From assembly GCA_964415255.1 (NCBI GenBank), contig CAYQAC010000038.1, positions 1-35,512 on the forward strand: a stretch of DNA of 35,512 nt, given 5' to 3'. Made by a program: the position numbers and the translations under genes. A model generated the notes under the pieces. It was not told the DNA's origin. It did no database searches and saw only the letters and a program-made list of their open reading frames with translations. Of the stretch, positions 7,355-14,382 are shown piece by piece. The stretch is from JAHBVY01 sp964415255. Its GTDB lineage: Bacteria > Myxococcota_A > Polyangia > Polyangiales > Polyangiaceae. Within the stretch, counting starts at the first letter, position 1. Every line of letters starts with the position of its first letter.

Positions 7355-9078
7355 CAGGCGGCCTCCTGATGGTTCTTGGGGAGCGCGCGCGTGGCTTTGG
7401 GGTCATCGCCTGGTCCGTCAGGATCTGGAGGCTCAGGTCCAGTGGCGTCAGCCTGCGGACCTGCGAAGTCCTCCTCAGGCTCAGCGCTGCGGTGGCCGCT
7501 CACCACGAGCAGCGACAAGAGCAGGAAGCGGAGCCCGATGATGCCCATGCCGATGGGGAAGCACAGGTTCGCCATGGCGATCAGCTCACCGCGCGGCTCG
7601 CCCTTACCGGGGATCACCACCAGGGGCGCGCGGGTGCCATCATCAGCGATCTTGAGCGTGTTCACCTCTTCTTGGCCATAGCGCTCGACCATGCCTGACT
7701 CATCCAGCCAGCGGTTCCACTCAGCGCCCGAGAGGTGGGTGGCGTAGCGCTCGCCCTTCAGCACCACGGGGAGCGTCTTCATGTCGAGGCTCATTTGCTT
7801 CCTCGCGATGAAGAAGTGCTCCCCCATCGCCTCGAACGTCTTGGACACCTTGACGCTCGCGGAGTCAGTGTTGCGCGCGCCAAACGACTCGATGCTGATG
7901 TGATCGAAGAAGCCCCACGCGCCGATGAAGCAGATCACGCTGGTCGCGACCCAACCCGTCAGCGACATCCATTTCCGCGCCGTGGGATTGACCATGCGCG
8001 TGACGATGTCGATCGTCACGTGCTTGCCAGCGCCGGTCGCCAAGGAGCCGCCGAGCAGCGCGAGCAGCAGCGTGAGCCGCGTGCCGACGCTGTGGAGGCC
8101 GCCCACCAAGGTGAGCGTGGAGGCCTGCTGATACCAGTTGAGGAAGTTCGAGCTGTACTCCACCCCGACGTTCGCCCAGCTCTTCCCCAGCGCGAGGCCG
8201 AGCACCACCCCCGCGATGGCCGCCACGCGTCGCCGCATGATGGGCTGGCTCTTGAGCAGCCAGTAGCCCGCCATCCCCAACGCCACCGCGCCGATCACCG
8301 AGCGGAACACCACCCCGGCGTTAGAGCTCAGCTCACCTGACTGAGATGAGAGGCTCTTCAGCACCACCCAGAAGCCGAGCGCCAAGATCTCGACGGCGAT
8401 CACGGCGACGCACAGCCGCATCTCGAAGCGCGTCCAGAACTCATCGATGGCGACCAGCGGCCTCCCCCACGCCGCGGGCTCTTTGCCTTTCACGCCAGGC
8501 GGTGCGGGCGGCGCCTCCCCAGAGCCACCGGCGTCCGTCTGGGAGCCCTTGGTGTCCTCGTCAGCCTCGGCCTTGTCAGCCTCGGTATCGTCAGCGCTAC
8601 TGTCCTGAGTGGCCTTGGAGTCTTCGGAGTCCTCCCCCGCGCCCTTCGAGTCATCAGCCTCGGCGTCGTCGGCGTCACCGCCCTCGGCGTCCTTGGAGTC
8701 GTCGTCAGCCTCAGCGTCGCCCGCGTCCTTGGCATCCTCCTCGGAGCCACCGCCTGTTGCGTCGCCGCCCTCGCTCCCGGAGCCGTCCTCGGCGTCCTTG
8801 GAGTCGTCGTCAGCCCCCGCACCGTCAGTGGTGCTGTCCTTGGCGCCTTCGTCGGTCTTGGCGTCGTCGGCGTCGCTGGGCACGTCGCCGCCAGGCGCCT
8901 CCTTCGCGTCGTCGCTCTCGGTGCCTGGGCCGTCGTCGCCGGCGCCCTTGGCGGAGGTCTGGGGGGCCTCGGCGGCGCTCTCGCCCGCGGGGCCGCGCTC
9001 TGGGTCAGCTGGCGAGTCGGGGCCAGCTACTTGCCCGGGTGGGTCGGGGTTGTCGGAGGAGGGTGGTTTCTTAGCCAT
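7354..9078 (-). CDS. dctQ: TRAP transporter small permease subunit DctQ with acidic N-terminal region and extra loop domain
   Basis: Predicted 574 residues, against about 160-200 for a normal DctQ. Residues 30-195 are a disordered Asp/Glu/Ser/Ala/Gly region with repeated DDSKDAE-like motifs. Hydrophobic segments lie near 219-240, 257-276, 283-299, 331-348, 372-391 and 498-526. The core GKHVTIDIVTRMV (351-363) matches the DctQ GxHxxVDxL region that follows its second helix, which identifies the family. Between the helices at 372-391 and 498-526 is an insert of about 106 residues (including EWNRWLDESGMVERYG and APLVVIPGKGEPRGE), where DctQ normally has a short periplasmic loop. The C-terminal tail is again acidic and Pro-rich. 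The ATG at 9078 is the first available start; it has no clear ribosome site and lies 124 bp after dctP across a terminator. The subunit partners DctM in the inner membrane. Confidence 0.85.
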   Translation of the reverse strand: MAKKPPSSDNPDPPGQVAGPDSPADPERGPAGESAAEAPQTSAKGAGDDGPGTESDDAKEAPGGDVPSDADDAKTDEGAKDSTTDGAGADDDSKDAEDGSGSEGGDATGGGSEEDAKDAGDAEADDDSKDAEGGDADDAEADDSKGAGEDSEDSKATQDSSADDTEADKAEADEDTKGSQTDAGGSGEAPPAPPGVKGKEPAAWGRPLVAIDEFWTRFEMRLCVAVIAVEILALGFWVVLKSLSSQSGELSSNAGVVFRSVIGAVALGMAGYWLLKSQPIMRRRVAAIAGVVLGLALGKSWANVGVEYSSNFLNWYQQASTLTLVGGLHSVGTRLTLLLALLGGSLATGAGKHVTIDIVTRMVNPTARKWMSLTGWVATSVICFIGAWGFFDHISIESFGARNTDSASVKVSKTFEAMGEHFFIARKQMSLDMKTLPVVLKGERYATHLSGAEWNRWLDESGMVERYGQEEVNTLKIADDGTRAPLVVIPGKGEPRGELIAMANLCFPIGMGIIGLRFLLLSLLVVSGHRSAEPEEDFAGPQADATGPEPPDPDGPGDDPKATRALPKNHQEAA

Positions 9079-9145
9079 GAGGACGCAGCGCTACGCTACG
9101 CGACTTTCCCCCGCCCCGTCACCTTTCGCGGAGCGCCTCACACGA

Positions 9146-9180
9146 CAAAAACAAGTCGAGCCGGCGTTTGCCGGCTCGAC
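9146..9180 (-). terminator. Intrinsic terminator between dctP and dctQ
   Basis: GTCGAGCCGG (9155-9164) and CCGGCTCGAC (9171-9180) form a perfect 10-bp stem with a 6-nt loop. Read on the minus strand the stem is followed by TTGTTTTTG. It lies 22 bp beyond the dctP stop and about 70 bp before the dctQ start, so part of transcription should stop before the permease genes and the binding protein would be made in excess. Confidence 0.75.
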
Positions 9181-9201
9181 CCGTTCGGACGCCCGTCTGC
9201 G

Positions 9202-10185
9202 TCAGCAGGCGCCGATGTCGCTGAGCACGGAGCCTGGGAGCGACGTCTTCAGCTTGCCACAGGCCGCCTTGAACACGCGCTGCCACTCGGCGCGCTCGGC
9301 GTCCGTCGGCGTGTGCGCCGTCATCTTCTTCTTCAGGCGGTTGAAGGAGGCGTCGTCCGCGCTGCGAATGCTCTTCGTGAGGCGCTTGGAGGCGCTCTTG
9401 CCGTACCGCTTCACGAGCTTGGCTTGGTCCGCCGGCATCTTGTCGAGGCTGCTCTCGCTGAGCACCAGCGCGCCGATGGCGAAGGCCACCTCCTGGGTGT
9501 TGATGTGGTCGAGGCGTGAGGCCCACTGCAGCTGCTCGGCGGCGAGCGCTGGGGTATTCATCACGTTCACCGACTTGTTTTGCAGCATCGGCAGGAACTC
9601 GGTGATGGCGCCGGGCTTCGGCGTCACGCCGCCGATGATCTCGTAGATGGCGGGGGCGATGACGTCATCCTTGATGGTGGCTGGGCTCTTGCCCTTGAGA
9701 TCTTCTGGCGTCTTCACCGCGAAGCCGGCGCTCATCACGCGCGCCTTACCCACGTCGCCCCAGCCCACGACGAAGAAGCCCTCCTTCTTCATGCTGCGCT
9801 TGAACTTCTTGGCGACCTTGTTGCGAGCCTTGTCGAGCTCGGCCCAGTTCTTGAACACGCCGGGAACCTGGAGCGCGAGCACGCCCTTATCGATGGAGGA
9901 GAGACCCACGGCGGTGACGGCCGCGCCGTCGAGCTGGCCCGACTTGATCTTGCCGACCACGGCGTCTTCGGGGCCGCCGACTCCGTTCCAGAGCCACTCG
10001 ATCTCCACTTCACCGTTGGTCTTGCTCTTCACCACGTCTGTCCACTTGGTGAAGACCTTGCCCCAGGGGCTCTGTTTGGGAGCCATGGTGGCGAGCTTGA
10101 GGGTCGTCTTCGCCTCAGCGGTGCCTGTTGTCAGACCGACAACACACGCGGCGGCGAACGCGACTGCTAATAGCCTGCGGATCAT
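9202..10185 (-). CDS. dctP: TRAP transporter periplasmic solute-binding protein DctP (TatP-like)
   Basis: Predicted 327-residue secreted binding protein that captures the solute in the periplasm and hands it to DctQM. The signal peptide MIRRLLAVAFAAACVVGL ends near TAEA-KTTLK. The mature start KTTLKLATMAPKQSPWGK is typical of DctP proteins, as are GEVEIEWLWNGVGGPEDAVVGKIKSGQLDG read in parts (GPEDAV, IKSGQLDG), GKARVMS and ALAAEQLQW. An in-frame start 23 codons upstream exists, but the ATG at 10185 is preceded by a perfect ribosome site at the right distance. The gene follows tatT by 112 bp. Because TatT neighbours it, the protein probably belongs to the TatP branch (Treponema Tp0957-like), for which hydrophobic ligands have been proposed. 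That ligand class is inference here. Confidence 0.92.
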   Translation of the reverse strand: MIRRLLAVAFAAACVVGLTTGTAEAKTTLKLATMAPKQSPWGKVFTKWTDVVKSKTNGEVEIEWLWNGVGGPEDAVVGKIKSGQLDGAAVTAVGLSSIDKGVLALQVPGVFKNWAELDKARNKVAKKFKRSMKKEGFFVVGWGDVGKARVMSAGFAVKTPEDLKGKSPATIKDDVIAPAIYEIIGGVTPKPGAITEFLPMLQNKSVNVMNTPALAAEQLQWASRLDHINTQEVAFAIGALVLSESSLDKMPADQAKLVKRYGKSASKRLTKSIRSADDASFNRLKKKMTAHTPTDAERAEWQRVFKAACGKLKTSLPGSVLSDIGAC

Positions 10186-10193
10186 CCTTCGGT

Positions 10194-10200
10194 ACCTCCT
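10194..10200 (-). promoter_or_regulatory. Strong ribosome binding site fixing the dctP start
   Basis: AGGAGGT on the minus strand, with nine bases between AGGAGG and the ATG at 10185. It decides the dctP start against the longer in-frame alternative, and is the strongest ribosome site in the TRAP cluster. Confidence 0.85.
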
Positions 10201-10297
10201 GATTGGCCGTGCTCTTGGCCGGGGTGAGACGGGCAGGATGCCAGATCTCATCAAAAAAAGAACGGAGCTCTTGGGGGGCGGCGGCGGCTCAGTTGAA

Positions 10298-11230
10298 TCA
10301 GCCGCTAAAGCCGCAGTTTTCCTGCCAGATTTTGTGGCCCAGGTAGCGGCGCGCCCGCCGCTTGGAGATCACGTTGGGCAGCCGCGCGTCGGGGAGCGGA
10401 TCTTCCGCGGCGAGCACCTCGTGCAGCAGCTTGTCGTGGTTCGCCTTGTCGCCCTTGGCGCAGTAATAACGCGTCGCGTAGTTGAGCTTGGTGGAGAGCA
10501 GCTTGCCCTCGTTGAGCTCCAGGGCGCGGTCGAAGTGCTTCTTGGAGTCGTCGAGCTCAGCCTGCGCCGTGCGCGCGTGGTAGGCGCCGAGGATGGTGTG
10601 CCCGGTGGCGTACTGAACGCGCTCATCGAGCTCGACAGAGCGCCTGATGATCTCCGCGCCGACGTACAGCTCACCCACGAGGGCGGCGTCGTCCTTCGCC
10701 GCCGAGACGCGACCAATCCACGCGAAGCCAACCCACAGCAAGTCTTCTGCCTGCTCCACCTCGGTGAAGTTATCCACCAGCCAGGTGCGGATGGTGTCGG
10801 CGTTACGTCGCGCGTCCTCGAAGCCCTCAGCCTGGTGAGATAGCAGCTCAACCCCGTAGAAGACCGCGCGATCGAAGCCGGAGCGGGTGCGCTTCTGATG
10901 ATAGGCGGCGTTCAGCTCATCGCCTGCTTCATAGGCCTGCTCGAAGTCGTCTTCGATGAAGCCGAAGGAGAGGCCTGCCCAAGCGCGCGTGAGCAGGAAC
11001 AGCGCGTCGGTGTTCTGCGGCGCGAGCAAGTGCATGCCCTCCAGCTGACCTATGCCAGCTTGAGCGACGGTGCGCGCCGTCTCCCAGTCGTGCAGCGTGT
11101 TGACCGCCGCCGAGCCGTCGCGCGTGCCCTTGATTTGCCCATCGAGCAACGCCTTCTTGATGCACCCCGTGCCCCCCACGGCCATCGCAGCCGCGAGCAC
11201 CACCGAGCTCACTCCTCGCAGGAAACTCAT
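10298..11230 (-). CDS. tatT: TatT-family lipoprotein of a TRAP transporter
   Basis: Predicted 310-residue lipoprotein of the TRAP-associated TatT family (Treponema pallidum Tp0956 type), a helical TPR-fold protein that forms trimers with the binding protein. The start is set at the ATG at 11230 because MSFLRGVSSVVLAAAMAV followed by GGTGC (lipidated Cys at residue 23) is a lipoprotein signal; codons upstream to 11515 are Arg/Pro-rich and look untranslated. The body is all-helical with TPR-like spacing (DALFLLTRAWAGLSFGF, GHTILGAYHARTAQAELDDS, HFDRALELNEGKLLSTKLNY). The conserved LNYATRYYCAKGD and the terminal DARLPNVISKRRARRYL stretch are typical of the family as I recall it. It is the first gene of the cluster tatT-dctP-dctQ-dctM. 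A periplasmic, lipid-anchored place beside DctP is expected. Confidence 0.88.
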   Translation of the reverse strand: MSFLRGVSSVVLAAAMAVGGTGCIKKALLDGQIKGTRDGSAAVNTLHDWETARTVAQAGIGQLEGMHLLAPQNTDALFLLTRAWAGLSFGFIEDDFEQAYEAGDELNAAYHQKRTRSGFDRAVFYGVELLSHQAEGFEDARRNADTIRTWLVDNFTEVEQAEDLLWVGFAWIGRVSAAKDDAALVGELYVGAEIIRRSVELDERVQYATGHTILGAYHARTAQAELDDSKKHFDRALELNEGKLLSTKLNYATRYYCAKGDKANHDKLLHEVLAAEDPLPDARLPNVISKRRARRYLGHKIWQENCGFSG

Positions 11231-11541
11231 GACGCCGGATCTACCGGCGCTCGTCCTGAAACACAATGACAAGCCGGCCGGTCGACGCACGAGGCGGCGC
11301 AGGCGCTCCTTCTCTGACGCAATGCGCCATGAGGGGAGGAGCGGGTTTTGGGGGTGCACTCCCTCCTGTGTGCCGTGAAGGTCTCTGCCTGGCGCTATCA
11401 CACGCCGTGCGTCGCCACGGTCACGGTCGTCGACCTGATGGGCGCCTCCGGGCGGCCTTGAACAGCACCGCGAAGTGCCCGGAGATGACGAAGAGCCGGT
11501 TGGACGGCACCGCACCAGGTAGGGGCGCAGCGTGCTGCGCC
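11231..11541. other. Intergenic region upstream of tatT, promoter expected
   Basis: About 310 bases between the end of the HEAT-repeat gene and the start of tatT, both on the minus strand. The open frame that extends tatT upstream to 11515 is rich in Arg, Pro and Ser and has no domain, so I take it as leader. The tatT promoter should lie here but I see no convincing -35/-10 pair. The only clear structure is the hairpin at 11520-11544. Confidence 0.5.
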
Positions 11542-11544
11542 CTA
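11520..11544 (-). terminator. Hairpin over the stop codon of the HEAT-repeat gene
   Basis: GGGCGCAG (11523-11530) and CTGCGCCC (11535-11542) pair around a 4-nt loop, and flanking TA/TA bases can extend the stem past one bulged G. The gene's TAG stop lies in the stem. No T tract follows on the minus strand, so termination, if any, would be weak or Rho-assisted. Confidence 0.35.
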
Positions 11545-13066
11545 CTTCAGCGCGAGGAGCAAGCTGCAGGCGACGCGGGTGCGCACCGTGGGGCTCTCGT
11601 CCCCCATGGCCAGCGCCGCGCTCGAGTACTGTGAGATGGTGGCGAGCGCCAGCGCGGCTCGCTGCCTGACGCTCGACTGCTTGTCCTCCAAGTCTTGCTT
11701 CAAGAGTGGGCCCACCTCAGCGACGCCGCCCGCGGCGAGCGCCAAGCGCGCCGGGAAGGCGGCGCCCGTCTTGCCGCGGGCGAGCTTGAAGAGCTGCTTC
11801 TCCGCGTCAGCGCGCTCCCCGGTGTGGAGCAGGCGACCGAGGGCCGCCGCTTGGATCTCAGGGTCCGCGTCCTTGGCGGCCTCCTTCAGGCGCTCCAAGG
11901 TGCTCGGCTCGCCGAGCGGCAGCCAGGCGATGGCCAGCTTGCGCTCCGTGGCGGCGCCGCCCTTGACCACCCGATCGAGCAGCGCGACGCCGCTCGACGC
12001 GTACTGACTTTCCGTGCGGATTAAGGCGCCCGCGGCGCTCACCGCTGGCAGCGCCTCCCCCGTCTCCACCACCCACACGAGCTGCGACTCACCGCCCGAG
12101 CCGAGCGCGCCGGGCATGGCCCAGGCCTCCACGATCGTGACGCGCGTCGTCTCATCGGCGCGCTCCCAACGATCGCGTAGCCCCTGCACCACCTCTTGCC
12201 CCCCGATGTTCCCCGCGGCGCGCGTCGCGCGGCTACGGCTCAGCGCGTCAGGGTCCACCCGCGCGGCCTCCAAGAGCGAGCTGATGTCGCGCTTGTCGCG
12301 CGCGACAAGCGCCGCCGTCANNNNNNNNNNCGCGCCGCACCCGCTCGTCGCCGTCGCCCATCAGCTGCTGGCGCAGCCCTGCGTGGCCTAGGCCGGTGGT
12401 GAGCCGAGCGGCGACGGCGCGCCACGCGCCGCTCTCCGCGCGCTGGTAGCGATCGATGAGCGTCGTTCGATTGTCGAGCCCAGCGTCGATCAGCATCAGC
12501 TGCGCCTCGGCGCCGGCGTCATCTGCCTGCTCCGCGCGCTCTTCGAGCACCGCCGAGAGCGAGCCGGCGCAGGCGTGCACCTGACGGATACGCGGGATGG
12601 CGAGCTCGACGTCAACCGAGCGCACCTCACGGCTGGCGACCGCGTGCGCCACGCGGCGCACCTCCGCCTCCCCGAGGTCGCCGCGCTTGTCCGCTTGCTG
12701 GAGCTCAGCGCGCAGCGTCTTCAGATCGCCGTTCAGCGCGGTCTCCACGACGCTGCTCCGCGCGCAGCCGACGCCGAACGTCAGCGCCAGCGCGGCGAGC
12801 AGGGGGAGCTGGAGCAGGCGTCGTGAGGAGCCCTGACGAGTGACCTTGCCTTGGGGGTGTACTGAGCTTGTCTCACGGCGCCGAGCGCGCGGCGCCTGCA
12901 GCGGAGCCAGGCGCGCTGAAGCGGGACCAACCCCCTGCCCCTGAACACCCAGGCTCCAGGACTTGGGGCCCGCCGTCTTGAGCTGCTGCCCCTGAGGCCC
13001 TTGCTCCTCATGCTTGGCTCCTGATCGCCCTGTTGCCACGCCTTGCTGCCCCGCTGCTCCGCTCAT
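11542..13066 (-). CDS. HEAT-repeat lipoprotein, interrupted by an assembly gap
   Basis: One gene broken by ten N. The part before the gap (from ATG 13066) has a hydrophobic segment LLQLPLLAALALTFGVGC about 80 residues in, which looks like a lipoprotein signal with Cys in FGVGC, then helical sequence ending GDGDERVRR. The part after the gap, in another frame, reads on as TAALVARDKRDISSLLEAA and continues for about 250 residues of helical repeats such as DADPEIQAAALGRLLHTG, DLEDKQSSVRQRAALALATI and DESPTVRTRVACSLLLAL. These are HEAT/PBS-like repeats that mediate protein contacts. The frame change falls in the N run, so it is an assembly artefact, not a mutation. The N-terminal 80 residues (Gln/Gly/Pro-rich) are unusual before a lipoprotein signal, and I found no ATG, GTG or TTG nearer to it. 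Function unknown. Confidence 0.75.
12321..12330. other. Assembly gap (10 N)
   Basis: Ten N inside the HEAT-repeat gene. The coding frames on the two sides differ, so the true gap length is not ten bases plus any multiple of three. Confidence 0.95.
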
Positions 13067-13090
13067 GAGGTATGGGTCTTAGCACAGCGG

Positions 13091-14056
13091 ATGAAGGCGC
13101 TAATCGTCAATCCCCATGCCGGGCGCATCGCTCGGGACCCGGCGCTCGTGGGGCGGCTCAGCCGCCTGGCGGGGACGGCCCGCGTGTTCGTGACGGAGAC
13201 CCTGCAGGAGCTCGACCGGGCCGCCGCGGTGCTGGCCCGGGTGGGGGCCTCGCGGGTGGTGTTGTGTGGCGGAGACGGGAGCTTCGCGCGGGGGATCAGC
13301 GCGCTGTTCCAGGCTGGGGCGCTGCACCCCGGGGTGGGGCTCACCTTCCTCAGCGCGGGGACGGTGGGCACCGTCGCGCGGGGCTTGGGGCAGCCGCGGG
13401 AGCTTGAGGTGGGCCTCCGGCGCGCGCTGGCGAGCGACGCGCGCTTCGAGCCGCGCCCGAGCCTTGAGGTGATGAGCGAAGGCCGGGGGCAGCTCACGCG
13501 GCACCTCGGCTTCATCTTCGGGACGGGGCTCGTGGCTCGCTTCTTCGAGCGCTACTACCGCGAGGGGGCAGGAGGGCGCCTGCACGCCGCGCGGGTGGTG
13601 GCGCGTGTGTTCGCGGGTTCGCTGCGTGACGACGCCTACGCGCAGAGCGTCTTGGGTGAGGTGGCGTGTCAGCTGGTGGTGGATGGCCGTCAGCTCGCGC
13701 CAGACGCCTTCAGCCTGATCTTGTGCAGCACGCTGCGCGACGTGGGGCTCGGGCTCAAGGTGTGTCACCGCGCGGGTGAAGATCCGGCGCGCCTGCACCT
13801 CGTCGCCTCGGCGCTGCCGCCAGCCCAGCTTGGGCCGCAGCTCGGCCGCGCCCTGCGTGGAGCGCCGCTCGCGGGGGGGGAGGCGCACTTCGACGCGCTG
13901 TGCCGCGAGTTCTTGCTGCAGTTCCCCGCGGAGGGGGCCTGGGTGCTCGACGGCGAGCTGCTCCACGCGGCGCGCGCCTGGGTGCGCCCAGGGCCTAGGC
14001 TCAGCTTGCTGGCGTCGCCTGCACGGCGGCTCCGCTGGCTGCCGGGGCGCGGCTGA
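13091..14056 (+). CDS. Diacylglycerol/lipid kinase-like protein (YegS/DAGK catalytic family)
   Basis: Predicted 321 residues. MKALIVNPHAGR at the start and VVLCGGDGSFARGI (GGDGS at 60-64) are the nucleotide-binding signatures of the DAGK_cat / YegS / BmrU family, which phosphorylate diacylglycerol or related lipids at the membrane with ATP. The third family motif, usually GTGNDFAR, is present only as SAGTVGTVARGLG (about 89-101): the Asn-Asp is replaced, so lipid-kinase activity is uncertain. A long C-terminal beta-rich domain follows, as in the family (about 300 residues is usual). The ATG at 13091 is chosen because the protein then begins with the first motif; an in-frame start at 13043 would overlap the divergent HEAT gene. 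It could be a lipid kinase, a sphingosine-kinase-like enzyme, or an inactive homologue. Confidence 0.8.
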   Translation: MKALIVNPHAGRIARDPALVGRLSRLAGTARVFVTETLQELDRAAAVLARVGASRVVLCGGDGSFARGISALFQAGALHPGVGLTFLSAGTVGTVARGLGQPRELEVGLRRALASDARFEPRPSLEVMSEGRGQLTRHLGFIFGTGLVARFFERYYREGAGGRLHAARVVARVFAGSLRDDAYAQSVLGEVACQLVVDGRQLAPDAFSLILCSTLRDVGLGLKVCHRAGEDPARLHLVASALPPAQLGPQLGRALRGAPLAGGEAHFDALCREFLLQFPAEGAWVLDGELLHAARAWVRPGPRLSLLASPARRLRWLPGRG

Positions 14057-14069
14057 TTGTCAGGACAAT
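14056..14069. promoter_or_regulatory. Inverted repeat ATTGTC-AG-GACAAT
   Basis: Two perfect 6-bp arms with a 2-bp spacer, starting on the last base of the lipid-kinase stop codon and overlapping TTGACG at 14069-14074, which resembles a -35 box. The -10 position would fall at the edge of the assembly gap. It could be an operator for a plus-strand transcript, but no plus-strand gene follows. Confidence 0.3.
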
Positions 14070-14382
14070 TGACGGTGCGATAGTCTGTGTTGNNNNNNNN
14101 NNGTTGCGTACTATTGCGCGGCGCTGACAGACCGCCTCGCGCCGTCGCACGCGCCGCCCCAATCAACCTCAGCGTGGGAGCGTTGTTTGAGGCCATCCAT
14201 GGCTTCTTTTGGGGGTTGGGCACCGCGCTGGACGACGCCGCGCCAGTCGCCTACTTTGATGCGGCTACCTGGGGCTCCGTGCCCAGCGCACCCGCCGCCA
14301 CCTCAGCGCAGACCGCCCCGCGCGCTCAAGTCAGCCACACTGACAAGTGTGGGCGCCCTGACCGGTGGCCGCCGTGCGGCGC
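14057..14382. other. Convergent intergenic region with an assembly gap
   Basis: About 325 bases between the plus-strand lipid-kinase gene and the minus-strand pyrG stop. It holds the inverted repeat at 14056-14069, ten N at 14093-14102, one diverged copy of the 43-bp repeat at 14304-14344, and a short hairpin next to pyrG (GCCGC 14368-14372 with GCGGC 14376-14380). No T-tailed terminator is visible for pyrG. Short open frames across the N run have no recognisable protein character. Confidence 0.6.
14304..14344 (-). repeat. Diverged single copy of the 43-bp repeat
   Basis: Read on the minus strand, this stretch matches the 43-bp unit tandemly repeated at 22164-22311: the first 25 bases (GTCAGTGTGGCTGACTTGAG and the next five) are identical to the unit, then GGGG, GGTCTGCGCTG follow with a one-base deletion and one substitution. 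The extreme end differs. It lies about 40 bp beyond the pyrG stop. Confidence 0.75.

Noticed and set aside
5690..7369. 559-codon open frame on the plus strand opposite dctM
   Set aside because: It is the mirror frame of dctM in high-GC DNA; its product is His/Glu/Arg/Gln-rich with no domain, while dctM is a clear family member.
8346..9646. Long plus-strand Arg- or Ser/Ala-rich frames opposite dctQ and dctP
   Set aside because: They arise from the repetitive acidic-codon region of dctQ read in reverse and have low-complexity products.
10249..10306. Terminator after tatT
   Set aside because: A T-rich run (TTCTTTTTTTG on the minus strand) exists in the tatT-dctP gap, but no stem directly precedes it; the nearest hairpin overlaps the tatT stop some 30 bases away.
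12273..12330. Frameshift in the HEAT-repeat gene
   Set aside because: The frame changes exactly at the ten N, so assembly, not mutation, explains it.
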